A stretch of DNA of 64,000 nt from contig NZ_RAQM01000006.1 in NCBI RefSeq assembly GCF_003610735.1, positions 332,274-396,273 on the forward strand. The letters run 5' to 3'. Position 1 is the first letter of the stretch; each line of letters starts with the position of its first letter. Both the position numbers and the translations under genes were made by a program. Shown piece after piece: positions 25,168 through 33,930 of the stretch. This DNA is from Tenacibaculum lutimaris. Lineage in GTDB: Bacteria > Bacteroidota > Bacteroidia > Flavobacteriales > Flavobacteriaceae. Under the pieces are notes generated by a model, which worked only from the letters and a program-made list of their open reading frames with translations, did not search any database and was not told the origin of the DNA.

Positions 25168-25986
25168 ATGCAAAAAAAACAACAACTACAAGAAACACAA
25201 GAATTTCTTCAACATAAAGGAATTACCAACCCAGAAATAGGAATTGTTTTAGGAACAGGTTTAGGAAAATTAGTAGACGAAATTACCATAGAGCAGGAAG
25301 TACCGTATGCTGATATTCCACACTTTCCACAAGCAACGGTAGAATTTCACTCCGGAAAGTTAATTTACGGAACCTTATCGGGTAAAAAAGTAGTGGTTAT
25401 GTCTGGGCGTTTTCATATGTATGAAGGATATAATTTATGGGAAGTTACCTATGGTATTAGAACCATGCACGCATTAGGTATTAGAACTTTGTTAGTTTCT
25501 AATGCTGCAGGCGCTATCAACCTTTCTTATAAAAAAGGAGATCTAATGCTATTGGAAGATCACTTGAATTTACAAGGAGGTTCTCCCCTAGCCTTTAAAG
25601 GAGCAAACGAGTTTGGGAATATTTTTGCCGACATGTTAGAACCGTATTCAAAAAAATTGAACACTCAAATGAAAGCTATTGCTAAAACTAACGACATAGA
25701 CCTAAAAGAAGGTGTATACGCAAGTGTTGTAGGTCCGCAATTGGAAACTAGAGCTGAGTATAGAATGTTACAAATTTTAGAAGTAGATGCGGTAGGAATG
25801 AGTACCGTACCTGAAGTAATTGTAGCAAAACAACTCAACATTCCGTGTGCAGCCGTTTCGGTATTAACCGATGAGTGTGACCCAAAAAACTTACAACCTG
25901 TAGATATTACCGAAATCATTGAAGTTGCTGGAAAAGCAGAACCAAAAATGATTACGCTTTTTAAAGAATTGATTACTAATTTATAG
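25168..25986 (+). CDS. Purine-nucleoside phosphorylase (trimeric class)
   Basis: Phosphorolysis of purine nucleosides. The 272-aa protein shows IGIVLGTGLGKL, the phosphate-site VVMSGRFHMYEGY, TLLVSNAAGAINLSYKKGD and VVGPQLETRAEYRML, then AVGMSTVPEVIVAKQLN. The base-binding Glu is kept (Glu193), but the position matching human PNP Asn243 is Asp235 (LTDECDP), as in MTA phosphorylase, which takes adenine nucleosides. Within this cluster it could remove adenine from the adenosyl-arsenic product. It may also serve general purine salvage; no symbol is assigned for that reason. Confidence 0.9.
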   Translation: MQKKQQLQETQEFLQHKGITNPEIGIVLGTGLGKLVDEITIEQEVPYADIPHFPQATVEFHSGKLIYGTLSGKKVVVMSGRFHMYEGYNLWEVTYGIRTMHALGIRTLLVSNAAGAINLSYKKGDLMLLEDHLNLQGGSPLAFKGANEFGNIFADMLEPYSKKLNTQMKAIAKTNDIDLKEGVYASVVGPQLETRAEYRMLQILEVDAVGMSTVPEVIVAKQLNIPCAAVSVLTDECDPKNLQPVDITEIIEVAGKAEPKMITLFKELITNL

Positions 25987-26076
25987 AAGCAAGACTATTA
26001 GACTCAAGAACCAAGACAAACAATACAAGTCTTTATTCTTTTATCTAACAGCGAAGCGGTCTTTAATCTTAAAAAT

Positions 26077-27045
26077 ATGAGTTACTTAGAAACCACCAAA
26101 GATGTATATAAAGAAGCGGCCTTAACTCCAGATGTTGGTTTATGCTGTACAACAAACCCTATTTGGGAATTACCTGGATTAAAAATTCCTAAAATTATGC
26201 AAGAAATGAACTACGGATGTGGTTCTACTGTGCATGCGCGCGACTTAACCAACAACCCTAAAATATTATATGTAGGTGTTGGTGGCGGAATGGAGTTATT
26301 ACAATTTGCGTATTTCTCACGTCAGAAAAACGGAGTGATTGGAATCGATGTGGTAGATGAAATGCTAGAAGCTTCTGAAAAGAATTTCGTTGAAGCAGAA
26401 GCTCAAAATCCTTGGTTTAAAAGTGAGTTTGTTGATTTACGAAAAGGAGATGCGTTACACTTGCCTGTAGAAGATAATTCGATTGATGTGGCTGCTCAAA
26501 ACTGTTTATTCAACATTTTTAAAGCTGAAGAACTAAAAAAAGCCATTACTGAAATGTACCGTGTATTAAAACCTCACGGACGTTTGGTAATGAGCGACCC
26601 TACCTGTGAGCAACCAATGAACGAAACCTTACGTAACGATGAGCGTTTGCGTGCCTTATGTTTAAGTGGTAGTTTACCTATTGCTGAATATGTTAAAATG
26701 TTGACTGATGCTGGTTTTGGAACCATTGAAATTAGAGCGCGTAAACCGTATAGAATTTTAGACCCTAAAAATTATCCTACCGATGAATTGATTTATATCG
26801 AATCGATTGAAGTAGCAGCGATTAAAGATCCGATGCCTGCTGACGGACCTTGTGTGTTTACAGGAAAAGCTGCCATTTACTTTGGTGATGAAGATTATTT
26901 TGATGATGGCGCAGGACACACCTTATTAAAAAACCAACCGTTGGCTATTTGCGATAAAACAGCCGCCGCTTTAAAAGCGTTGGGAAGAGACGATATATTT
27001 TTCTCAGAATCTACCTATCATTACGATGGTGGTGGGTGTTGTTAA
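26077..27045 (+). CDS. arsM: Arsenite methyltransferase ArsM (arsenosugar type)
   Basis: The 322-aa SAM-dependent methyltransferase has motif I VGVGGGMELLQFAYF (about residues 66-80), GIDVVDEMLEAS, and many cysteines. Cys23-Cys24, Cys48 (NYGCGST), Cys143 (QNCLFNIF), Cys177 and Cys195 (RALCLSG) precede a C-terminal GGGCC. Cys48, Cys143 and Cys195 have spacing like the three arsenic-binding cysteines of known ArsM enzymes; that assignment is inference. It methylates trivalent arsenic and supplies dimethylated arsenic to ArsS. It is the last recognisable gene of the cluster. Confidence 0.92.
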   Translation: MSYLETTKDVYKEAALTPDVGLCCTTNPIWELPGLKIPKIMQEMNYGCGSTVHARDLTNNPKILYVGVGGGMELLQFAYFSRQKNGVIGIDVVDEMLEASEKNFVEAEAQNPWFKSEFVDLRKGDALHLPVEDNSIDVAAQNCLFNIFKAEELKKAITEMYRVLKPHGRLVMSDPTCEQPMNETLRNDERLRALCLSGSLPIAEYVKMLTDAGFGTIEIRARKPYRILDPKNYPTDELIYIESIEVAAIKDPMPADGPCVFTGKAAIYFGDEDYFDDGAGHTLLKNQPLAICDKTAAALKALGRDDIFFSESTYHYDGGGCC

Positions 27046-27087
27046 ACAGCTAGTTGTTATCTTTAAAATGTTATCTTTAACTTAAAA

Positions 27088-27879
27088 ATGAAAAAATTCA
27101 ATAGAATGATTGAAATAGTTCTGATTTGTTTGGGTGGCATTATTACAATAGGACTCTCTATAAACAGTATAATTAAAAGTAATAATCAAGAACAAGAGCT
27201 TAAAGATAAAACTAACAAAATCATTGAGTTACAAGAAGCTCTTCGAGAAAAATCAGAAATTCAGATAAAGAATTTAGAAAAACTCAATAATCCCATACCT
27301 AAAGAATTTGAAATATCTTTTTTTTCATCAATAAAAGCAGACTCTATCGAATTCAAGCAACTTCAGAAGGCTGCAAGTAAAAATGGAAACCATCTACCCG
27401 TAAGTAGAAACAACAAAAAAATTGAACGGTTAAATAAACTGAAAGATGCTCAGATTATTATTGAAATAGTTTTTAGAAATAATGAAAAAGAAATGACTGT
27501 TAGATTTGATCAAACACCAATACAATTTGTAGGGTTTAATACCAGTCTAACTAATAACAATACATTTCTTATGGGAGTTGCTCCAGAATCAATACATTTT
27601 ATTGGTTCAAATTTAAGTACTAACAATATAGTTACTAATTACGACTCTCCTTCTCTAGTTGACTTTAAAAATTGTGATGTTACTTTTAAAATCGAATTAG
27701 GGTTTCCTAATTTATATAAATTAGGCGAAAAATATACTTCACTCTACACAATAAGTAACCAAAATGACATCAATTTTTCTCTTGAAAAAGTTATTTTAGA
27801 AAGCACAAAAATTAAAATTGAAGTTTCATCCTTTAAAGAAGAGGGGAAAAACTTATTTAAAAGTCAATGGAAAAATTAA
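27088..27879 (+). CDS. Unknown membrane-anchored coiled-coil protein
   Basis: I do not recognise this 263-aa protein. It has one transmembrane segment (about residues 9-29), a Glu/Lys-rich coiled coil (about residues 33-65, with NQEQELKDKTNKIIELQEAL), and a beta-rich soluble part. The ATG at 27088 follows arsM by 42 bases on the same strand, so it may be read with it. Its base composition is more AT-rich than arsM. Nothing in it suggests arsenic chemistry. Confidence 0.7.
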   Translation: MKKFNRMIEIVLICLGGIITIGLSINSIIKSNNQEQELKDKTNKIIELQEALREKSEIQIKNLEKLNNPIPKEFEISFFSSIKADSIEFKQLQKAASKNGNHLPVSRNNKKIERLNKLKDAQIIIEIVFRNNEKEMTVRFDQTPIQFVGFNTSLTNNNTFLMGVAPESIHFIGSNLSTNNIVTNYDSPSLVDFKNCDVTFKIELGFPNLYKLGEKYTSLYTISNQNDINFSLEKVILESTKIKIEVSSFKEEGKNLFKSQWKN

Positions 27880-27994
27880 TCATATATTTTTTATTAAGTT
27901 TTTGACCTTATAATTAAATTTTTTTCTTTTCATTTTTTTAATCCAAAGTAAATCAAAACCACAATTTTACCAACTAGTATTCGTTTTTAGTACA

Positions 27995-30184
27995 ATGAAA
28001 ACATTGAAAGAAATACAACTTCAACTTAGAGAAAACAAAAAACTACTCCTTGTGTTAAAGTATGCAACAGGCTTAATGCTGTTTGGAATTCTTTTAGTAG
28101 TACTATTATTCTCCTTAGTGTATTTTGAGGTGTTTGGTAAATTACCCAACAAAAAAGAGTTAACATCTGTTATCAACGAAGAAGCTTCTTTAATCTATTC
28201 ATCAGACGAGATACTTATCGGAAAAATATTCGCTGAGAATAGAACCAATGTCAAATTAGAACAAATTCCGAATCATTTAAAAGAAGCTTTAATAGCTACA
28301 GAAGATAAACGATTCTATTCACACAACGGATACGATGGTCAAAGTTATGCCCGCGTTTTCTTTAGAAGTATTTTACTACAAGATGCCTCAGGTGGTGGTG
28401 GTAGTACGATTACACAACAATTAATTAAAAACCTCTACGGAAGGCAATATCATGGTTTTTTGAGCATGCCTATTAATAAAATAAAGGAACTCATCATCGC
28501 TAGTCGAATGGAAAACCTATATAGCAAAGATGAAATCTTATTGTTGTATTTGAATTCGGTTCCTTTTGGAGAAAATAATTTCGGAGTAGAATCTGCTGCT
28601 AATCGATTTTTCAACAAATCAGTCAACGAATTAAACATCGAAGAATCAGCTGTATTAGTGGGAATGTTAAAAGCCAACACCTATTACAATCCGAGATTAA
28701 ATCCAGAAAATGCTAAAAAACGTCGTAATACGGTGCTTCAATTAATGAACAACGAAGCGTATTTAAGTAATGAAGTTACCGATAGTTTACAAAAACTACC
28801 TATTACACTCAACTATCATAACCTTGATATAAATACAACAGCGGGTTATTTTACCTATCAGGTAAAGAAAAAAGCTACTGAACTTATAAAAAAGAACAAT
28901 GAAGCTTCCAACAGCAACTATAACTTAGAAACCGACGGATTAAAAATTCATACAACGCTGAATTATGAGATTCAAAAGATTGCGGAAAAATCTGCTAAGG
29001 AACAGCTCATCATCAAACAACAACAATTAGACAAAGAATTAGCTTCAAACAGACTAAAAAATAGATGGTTAAAAAAGCAACAATTCACAGAAAAAGATAA
29101 ACAAAAGAGAACTATTCAACTTTTTGATTGGGACAGTACAAAAACAATTACTGGTAACAAAATGGATAGTCTTTGGTATTATGATAAAATGCTGAATGCA
29201 TCTGTATTAGTTACGAATCCGAAGAATGGAGCAGTAATCAGTTGGGTGGGTGGAAATAATTTTAACACACTTCCTTTTGATATGGTGTTATCGCACCGTC
29301 AAATAGCCTCAGCTTTTAAACCATTTTTATATGCTACAGCGTTGGAAAATGGAATTTCTCCGTGTGATTATTTTGAAAACGAAGAAAAAACCTATCCTGA
29401 ATACGATAACTGGAAGCCACAAAATGCCGACCATAGTACCACTCCTGATAAAAAAATTGCCATGTGGTATGCCCTAATTAAATCGATGAACATTCCTAGT
29501 GTTAACCTTTATTTTAAACTAGAAAAAGAGTGGCTTATCGACACTTGTGAAAAATTATTGTTCCCTGAAATTAACGACGATGCTCCTTCTATTGCTTTAG
29601 GAACGTTAGATTTATCACTATTTGAAGCCACAAGAGCTTACGGTACATTTGCTAATAATGGTGAAATGAACGATTTGTATATGATTAGCAAGATTACCGA
29701 TAAAAAAGGGAATATCATTTACGAAAGCGAAAAGCAAAAGACAAAAAGAGTATTTACAGAAGAAAGTACACAAACATTAACTACCATTTTACAACAAGCT
29801 GTAGAACAAGGAACAGGATCTAAAATAAGAAGTACTTATAAAATTAAAAGTCCGTTAGCCAGTAAAACAGGTACTGCTCAAAACTATACCAACGCTTGGT
29901 TTATGGCATATACATCAAATATTGTTCTCGGAACTTGGGTAGGAACTTCTAAAAACGACATACATTTTACTAGTGGAAATGGTTCAGGCTCTTCTTTAGC
30001 GCTGCCAATTGTTGCTAACATTCTTAAAGAAATGGAAAATAATCCTGAATTAAGAAATAAATATTTAACCTCTTTTGATATTCCAGAAGAAATATCTTCC
30101 TCAATCGACTGTCCTCCCTACAGAGAAAAAGGAATTAAAGGTTTTTTCAACAGACTTTTTGGAAAGAAAAAGGAAGAAAACTAA
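27995..30184 (+). CDS. Class A penicillin-binding protein (transglycosylase/transpeptidase)
   Basis: The 729-aa protein builds peptidoglycan. After a transmembrane anchor (about residues 26-46) comes a GT51 domain with ATEDKRFYSHNGYDGQ (catalytic Glu103) and GGSTITQQLIKNLYGR. The transpeptidase domain has SAFK (active Ser439), SMNIPSVN (SxN) and KTGTAQ (Lys624). It has a basic/charged C-terminal tail. It lies alone on the plus strand and its stop is one base from the radA stop. Confidence 0.95.
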   Translation: MKTLKEIQLQLRENKKLLLVLKYATGLMLFGILLVVLLFSLVYFEVFGKLPNKKELTSVINEEASLIYSSDEILIGKIFAENRTNVKLEQIPNHLKEALIATEDKRFYSHNGYDGQSYARVFFRSILLQDASGGGGSTITQQLIKNLYGRQYHGFLSMPINKIKELIIASRMENLYSKDEILLLYLNSVPFGENNFGVESAANRFFNKSVNELNIEESAVLVGMLKANTYYNPRLNPENAKKRRNTVLQLMNNEAYLSNEVTDSLQKLPITLNYHNLDINTTAGYFTYQVKKKATELIKKNNEASNSNYNLETDGLKIHTTLNYEIQKIAEKSAKEQLIIKQQQLDKELASNRLKNRWLKKQQFTEKDKQKRTIQLFDWDSTKTITGNKMDSLWYYDKMLNASVLVTNPKNGAVISWVGGNNFNTLPFDMVLSHRQIASAFKPFLYATALENGISPCDYFENEEKTYPEYDNWKPQNADHSTTPDKKIAMWYALIKSMNIPSVNLYFKLEKEWLIDTCEKLLFPEINDDAPSIALGTLDLSLFEATRAYGTFANNGEMNDLYMISKITDKKGNIIYESEKQKTKRVFTEESTQTLTTILQQAVEQGTGSKIRSTYKIKSPLASKTGTAQNYTNAWFMAYTSNIVLGTWVGTSKNDIHFTSGNGSGSSLALPIVANILKEMENNPELRNKYLTSFDIPEEISSSIDCPPYREKGIKGFFNRLFGKKKEEN

Positions 30185-30185
30185 C

Positions 30186-31547
30186 CTAGGCAAACAACGT
30201 AGCAAAAGCTTCTTCAATCTTACTAACTAAAATCAGTTTTATCGAATGATTTTTACTAGTAATCTTGTTGTATTTTGAGGTTACAAACGTTTTATATCCT
30301 AACTTTTCAGCTTCGGTAATACGCTGATCTATCTTGGAAACAGGTCTAATTTCACCAGCTAAACCAACTTCAGCAGCAAAGCACACATCCGGATTGATGG
30401 CTAAATCTTGATTTGATGATAAAATAGCAGCAACTACAGCTAAATCGATTGCAGGGTCATCTACATGAATTCCTCCCGTAACGTTTAAAAACACATCTTT
30501 TGCTCCTAATTTGAAGCCCGCACGTTTTTCTAACACCGCTAAAATCATGTGCAGACGTTTTAGGTTATATCCTGTAGTAGTTCGTTGTGGCGTTCCGTAA
30601 ACTGCTGTTGAAACCAGGGCTTGAATTTCTATCATCAACGGACGAATTCCTTCCAAAGTTGACGCAATCGCTGTACCACTTAAATCGGCATCTTTTTTTG
30701 AGATTAAAATTTCTGAAGGGTTGGAGACTTCACGTAATCCATCTGATAACATTTCGTAGATTCCTAATTCTGCCGTAGAACCAAAACGGTTTTTTTGCGA
30801 GCGTAAAATTCGATAAGTATGATTTCGGTCTCCTTCAAATTGTAACACCACATCTACCATATGCTCTAAAATCTTTGGTCCTGCAATATGCCCTTCTTTA
30901 TTAATATGACCTATTAACAATACCGGAGTAGCGGTTTCCTTAGCAAATTTGATGAGTTCTGCGGAAGTTTCTCTTATTTGCGATATACTTCCTGGGGAAG
31001 CTTCAATAGTATCCGTATGTAAGGTTTGAATAGAGTCTATTACCAATACATCGGGCTGTACTTCTTCTATATTTTTAAAAATCTGCTGGGTATTGGTTTC
31101 GGTAAGAATTAAACAATTAGGATTTTTACCTTCTATACGTTCCGCACGCATTTTTATCTGCGATTGACTTTCTTCTCCAGAAACATAGAGTACTTTTTGT
31201 GGAATTTGTAAGGCGATTTGTAACAATAAGGTTGATTTACCAATTCCAGGCTCTCCTCCCAGTAACACAACAGCTCCTTTCACCAATCCACCACCCAAAA
31301 CTGTGTCTAATTCTTGATTCTTCGTTCCAAAACGCTCTTCTGGATTCAGTTGAATATCTTCAACTCGTAAAGGCTTCGCTACTCTTTTTTGTGAGTTTGA
31401 TGGCGATTTCCAATTTCTTTTTTCTTCTTTTTGAATTACCTCTTCAACAATGGTATTCCACTCTTTACAAGAGCCACATTGTCCCACCCATTGCGCATGT
31501 TGTGCTCCACAGTTTTGACAGAAAAAAGTTGTTTTGGTTTTTGCCAT
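30186..31547 (-). CDS. radA: DNA repair protein RadA
   Basis: RecA-like ATPase that helps branch migration in recombination. The 453-aa protein has the N-terminal C4 zinc finger (FFCQNCGAQHAQWVGQCGSC, Cys positions 10, 13, 27 and 30), Walker A GGEPGIGKST, the RadA-specific KNRFGS and a C-terminal Lon-like domain with the GGIHVDDPAIDLAVVAAI segment. ATG at 31547. Downstream it faces the PBP gene tail to tail. Confidence 0.96.
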   Translation of the reverse strand: MAKTKTTFFCQNCGAQHAQWVGQCGSCKEWNTIVEEVIQKEEKRNWKSPSNSQKRVAKPLRVEDIQLNPEERFGTKNQELDTVLGGGLVKGAVVLLGGEPGIGKSTLLLQIALQIPQKVLYVSGEESQSQIKMRAERIEGKNPNCLILTETNTQQIFKNIEEVQPDVLVIDSIQTLHTDTIEASPGSISQIRETSAELIKFAKETATPVLLIGHINKEGHIAGPKILEHMVDVVLQFEGDRNHTYRILRSQKNRFGSTAELGIYEMLSDGLREVSNPSEILISKKDADLSGTAIASTLEGIRPLMIEIQALVSTAVYGTPQRTTTGYNLKRLHMILAVLEKRAGFKLGAKDVFLNVTGGIHVDDPAIDLAVVAAILSSNQDLAINPDVCFAAEVGLAGEIRPVSKIDQRITEAEKLGYKTFVTSKYNKITSKNHSIKLILVSKIEEAFATLFA

Positions 31548-31582
31548 TCTATTTGTAAGATTTACTTACAAAGAAAAGAAAA

Positions 31583-32533
31583 CTATTTGTTTTTATTGTA
31601 GATAGGTAATAGTAAAAATGCCAATCCACCGAAGACAATAATCATAGCCGTTTGAGCAGTCCACATAATCCAGCCAAAAGCAGTTGATGGTTCTTCTGCG
31701 ATTCCAAATAATGCTAAGGCACCAGCTACAGCTACAGGATACAATCCTATTCCTCCGTTAGTAGCAGCAATTGCAAATCCACCAGCGATAAACCCAATTA
31801 AAACACCACCTAAAGGAACTTGTAAACCTTCAATTGCTGGTATAGTTGCCCAAAACATTAACACATACATTACCCAAATAAATACAGTATGAAAAATGAA
31901 TGCCCACTTGTTTTTCATCTTAAAAATACTAGTAACACCTTCTACCAGCCCTACTACAAAATTTTTAATTTTCAAACCAATACCCGATTCTGCTTTTTTT
32001 ACTGAACGTGTAAAAACAACAAAGGCTACAACTAAGAGTGCTAAAAGGAGCATTATTTTAGTTGGATCGAAATTTTTAGTCAGTAATTGATAAATAAAGT
32101 CGAATTGAACAAATAAGGTAATCGCAACAATACTCAACATCATTAGCAAATCTGCCATTCTTTCGGCAACGATAGTTCCAAAACCTTTTTCAAATGGAAT
32201 ATCCTCGTAATTTGTCATTACCGCAGCTCGTGATACCTCTCCTGCTCTTGGCACTGCATAATTTACCAAGTACGCTACTAAAACAGCCATGGTGCTATTA
32301 CCAAAATCTGGTTTATACCCCATAGGTTCTAGTAGAAACTTCCAACGATATGCTCGGGATAAGTGACTTAAAATTCCGAAAAATAGCCCTAAAGCTATCC
32401 ATGAGTAATTAGCATCTTTAAAATACTGTAATAAAGTAGCTACAGATACTTTTGATAGTGAATACCAAACTAAAAAACCTCCCAAAATGAGAGGTAATGC
32501 TATTTTTATGATTTTTTTTGCTGATAAACTCAA
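31583..32533 (-). CDS. Flippase-like membrane protein (LPG synthase TM region family)
   Basis: The 316-aa protein has seven to eight transmembrane helices. It follows the pattern of the lysylphosphatidylglycerol-synthase transmembrane (UPF0104) family: LSHLSRAYRWKFLLEPMG, LVNYAVPRAGEVSRAAVM and ERMADLLMMLSIVAITLF, plus GGFAIAATNGGIGLYPVAV. Function is probably lipid transport or flipping. The start appears to be TTG at 32533, 2 bases after the panD stop, so translational coupling to panD is likely. Confidence 0.88.
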   Translation of the reverse strand: MSLSAKKIIKIALPLILGGFLVWYSLSKVSVATLLQYFKDANYSWIALGLFFGILSHLSRAYRWKFLLEPMGYKPDFGNSTMAVLVAYLVNYAVPRAGEVSRAAVMTNYEDIPFEKGFGTIVAERMADLLMMLSIVAITLFVQFDFIYQLLTKNFDPTKIMLLLALLVVAFVVFTRSVKKAESGIGLKIKNFVVGLVEGVTSIFKMKNKWAFIFHTVFIWVMYVLMFWATIPAIEGLQVPLGGVLIGFIAGGFAIAATNGGIGLYPVAVAGALALFGIAEEPSTAFGWIMWTAQTAMIIVFGGLAFLLLPIYNKNK

Positions 32534-32534
32534 A

Positions 32535-32885
32535 CTATTCTAACAGGTTATTTTCTTCGTTAGGAAATACTAATTGTGGTTTAAATTTCTTCGCTTCTTC
32601 CAATTCCATAAAAGCGTATACGATTAAGATAAGTACATCTCCTTTTTGAACTCTACGTGCTGCTGCACCATTTAAGGTAATCTCTCCACTTTTTCTTGGA
32701 CCTGGAATTGCGTACGTTTCTAAACGCTCTCCATTATTGTTATTTACAATTTGAACACGTTCACCTTCAATAATACCTGCTGCATCCATTAAATCTTCAT
32801 CAATGGTGATACTTCCTATATAATTTAAATCCGCATTAGTTACTTTAACACGGTGTATTTTAGATTTTACTACTTGTACTAACAT
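32535..32885 (-). CDS. panD: Aspartate 1-decarboxylase
   Basis: Makes beta-alanine from aspartate for pantothenate. The 116-aa proenzyme begins [16 protein letters not shown] and carries [10 protein letters not shown], where self-cleavage at Gly24-Ser25 makes the pyruvoyl cofactor. It also has [26 protein letters not shown] (in part). It lies downstream of panC, which uses its product. Confidence 0.96.
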   Translation of the reverse strand: MLVQVVKSKIHRVKVTNADLNYIGSITIDEDLMDAAGIIEGERVQIVNNNNGERLETYAIPGPRKSGEITLNGAAARRVQKGDVLILIVYAFMELEEAKKFKPQLVFPNEENNLLE

Positions 32886-32985
32886 GCTGCAAAAATAGCT
32901 GTTTTTTAATGAATACTAATTTGTTTTTTGATGATTTTAACATTGTTAAAAACTTTACCTGAAGTTTCAACTTCAATGGTTTATG

Positions 32986-33834
32986 CTATTTATTCAACCT
33001 GATATTATCAATCAAACGAATATCTCCTGCAAAAACAGCTATAAAAGCGCGATACTTTTTATCTGGTTCTATTATTGTTACCGTTTCTAAAGTTTTTTCA
33101 TTTGCTATGGTAAAATACTCGAGCTCTAGCAACGGATGTTTTTTGAACTGTTTTTCTACCCATTTGGTCAACTCTTCAGGATTTTTTGCACCAAATTTCT
33201 TTTTTGCCTTTTTTAAAGTTTTATAAATAAAAGGAGCTGCCTCACGATGTTCTTTAGTTAGTCGTACATTTCTAGAACTCATAGCCAACCCATCTTCTTC
33301 TCTAAAAATCGGTCTTCCTTTTATCTTTACAGGTAACTTATATTTTTCTACTAACTTCTTAATTATTTGTAATTGTTGAAAATCTTTCTTTCCAAAATAC
33401 GCAGTATCTGGCTCAACAATTTCAAATAAGGTTTTTACAATTGTACCTACTCCATCAAAATGACCTTCTCTAAATTTTCCTTCCATTTGATACTCTAAAC
33501 CATCAAAATCGAACTTTTCTGAGGTCACATTTTCAGCATAAATTTCTTCTACTGAAGGGAAAAACAACACATCACAATTAACCGACTCTAGTAAAGCTAC
33601 ATCGTTATCGTATGTTTTAGGATATTTAGCTAAATCCTCCTTATTATCAAACTGAGTTGGGTTTACAAAAACACTTACAACAGCAAGGTCGTGCTTCTTT
33701 TTTGCTTTTTTTATAAGTGACAAATGCCCTTGATGTAAAGCTCCCATTGTTGGGATAAATCCGATAGACTTTTTATCATCTTTTTGAGTTGATAAAAACT
33801 CTTTTAATTCGGATTTTCTTGTGAAAATTTTCAT
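32986..33834 (-). CDS. panC: Pantoate-beta-alanine ligase
   Basis: Last step of pantothenate synthesis: ATP + pantoate + beta-alanine. The 282-aa protein has KSIGFIPTMGALHQGHLSLI with the HIGH-type nucleotide site, FVNPTQFDNKEDLAKYPKT and AMSSRNVRL near the C-terminal lid. The ATG at 33834 (MKIFTRKSE) is preferred; the upstream ATG at 33855 sits just beside the promoter -7 box. Confidence 0.95.
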   Translation of the reverse strand: MKIFTRKSELKEFLSTQKDDKKSIGFIPTMGALHQGHLSLIKKAKKKHDLAVVSVFVNPTQFDNKEDLAKYPKTYDNDVALLESVNCDVLFFPSVEEIYAENVTSEKFDFDGLEYQMEGKFREGHFDGVGTIVKTLFEIVEPDTAYFGKKDFQQLQIIKKLVEKYKLPVKIKGRPIFREEDGLAMSSRNVRLTKEHREAAPFIYKTLKKAKKKFGAKNPEELTKWVEKQFKKHPLLELEYFTIANEKTLETVTIIEPDKKYRAFIAVFAGDIRLIDNIRLNK

Positions 33835-33856
33835 TGTTATTTTATTGAAATGCATG

Positions 33857-33864
33857 CAAAATTA
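33857..33864 (-). promoter_or_regulatory. -7 box for panC-panD
   Basis: On the minus strand TAATTTTG matches TAnnTTTG. It is about 23 bases upstream of the preferred panC start and only 2 bases from the alternative ATG at 33855, which it therefore makes unlikely. Confidence 0.5.
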
Positions 33865-33896
33865 GCAATTTAACACGATTTTTGCATTAAATTTCG

Positions 33897-33904
33897 TATT
33901 TTTG
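33897..33904 (+). promoter_or_regulatory. -7 box for the glycogen-synthase-like/DUF4270/glmS operon
   Basis: TATTTTTG followed by CA matches TAnnTTTG. It lies 27 bases before the first start codon. The nearby TTTG at 33881-33884 is too close for a standard -33 box. Confidence 0.5.
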
Positions 33905-33930
33905 CACCTTCAATAAAAGAGACCGATTTA

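Noticed and set aside
27056..27079. Two copies of GTTATCTTTA 14 bases apart before the gene at 27088
   Set aside because: The repeat is too short in AT-rich DNA to count as an operator or repeat element without more copies.
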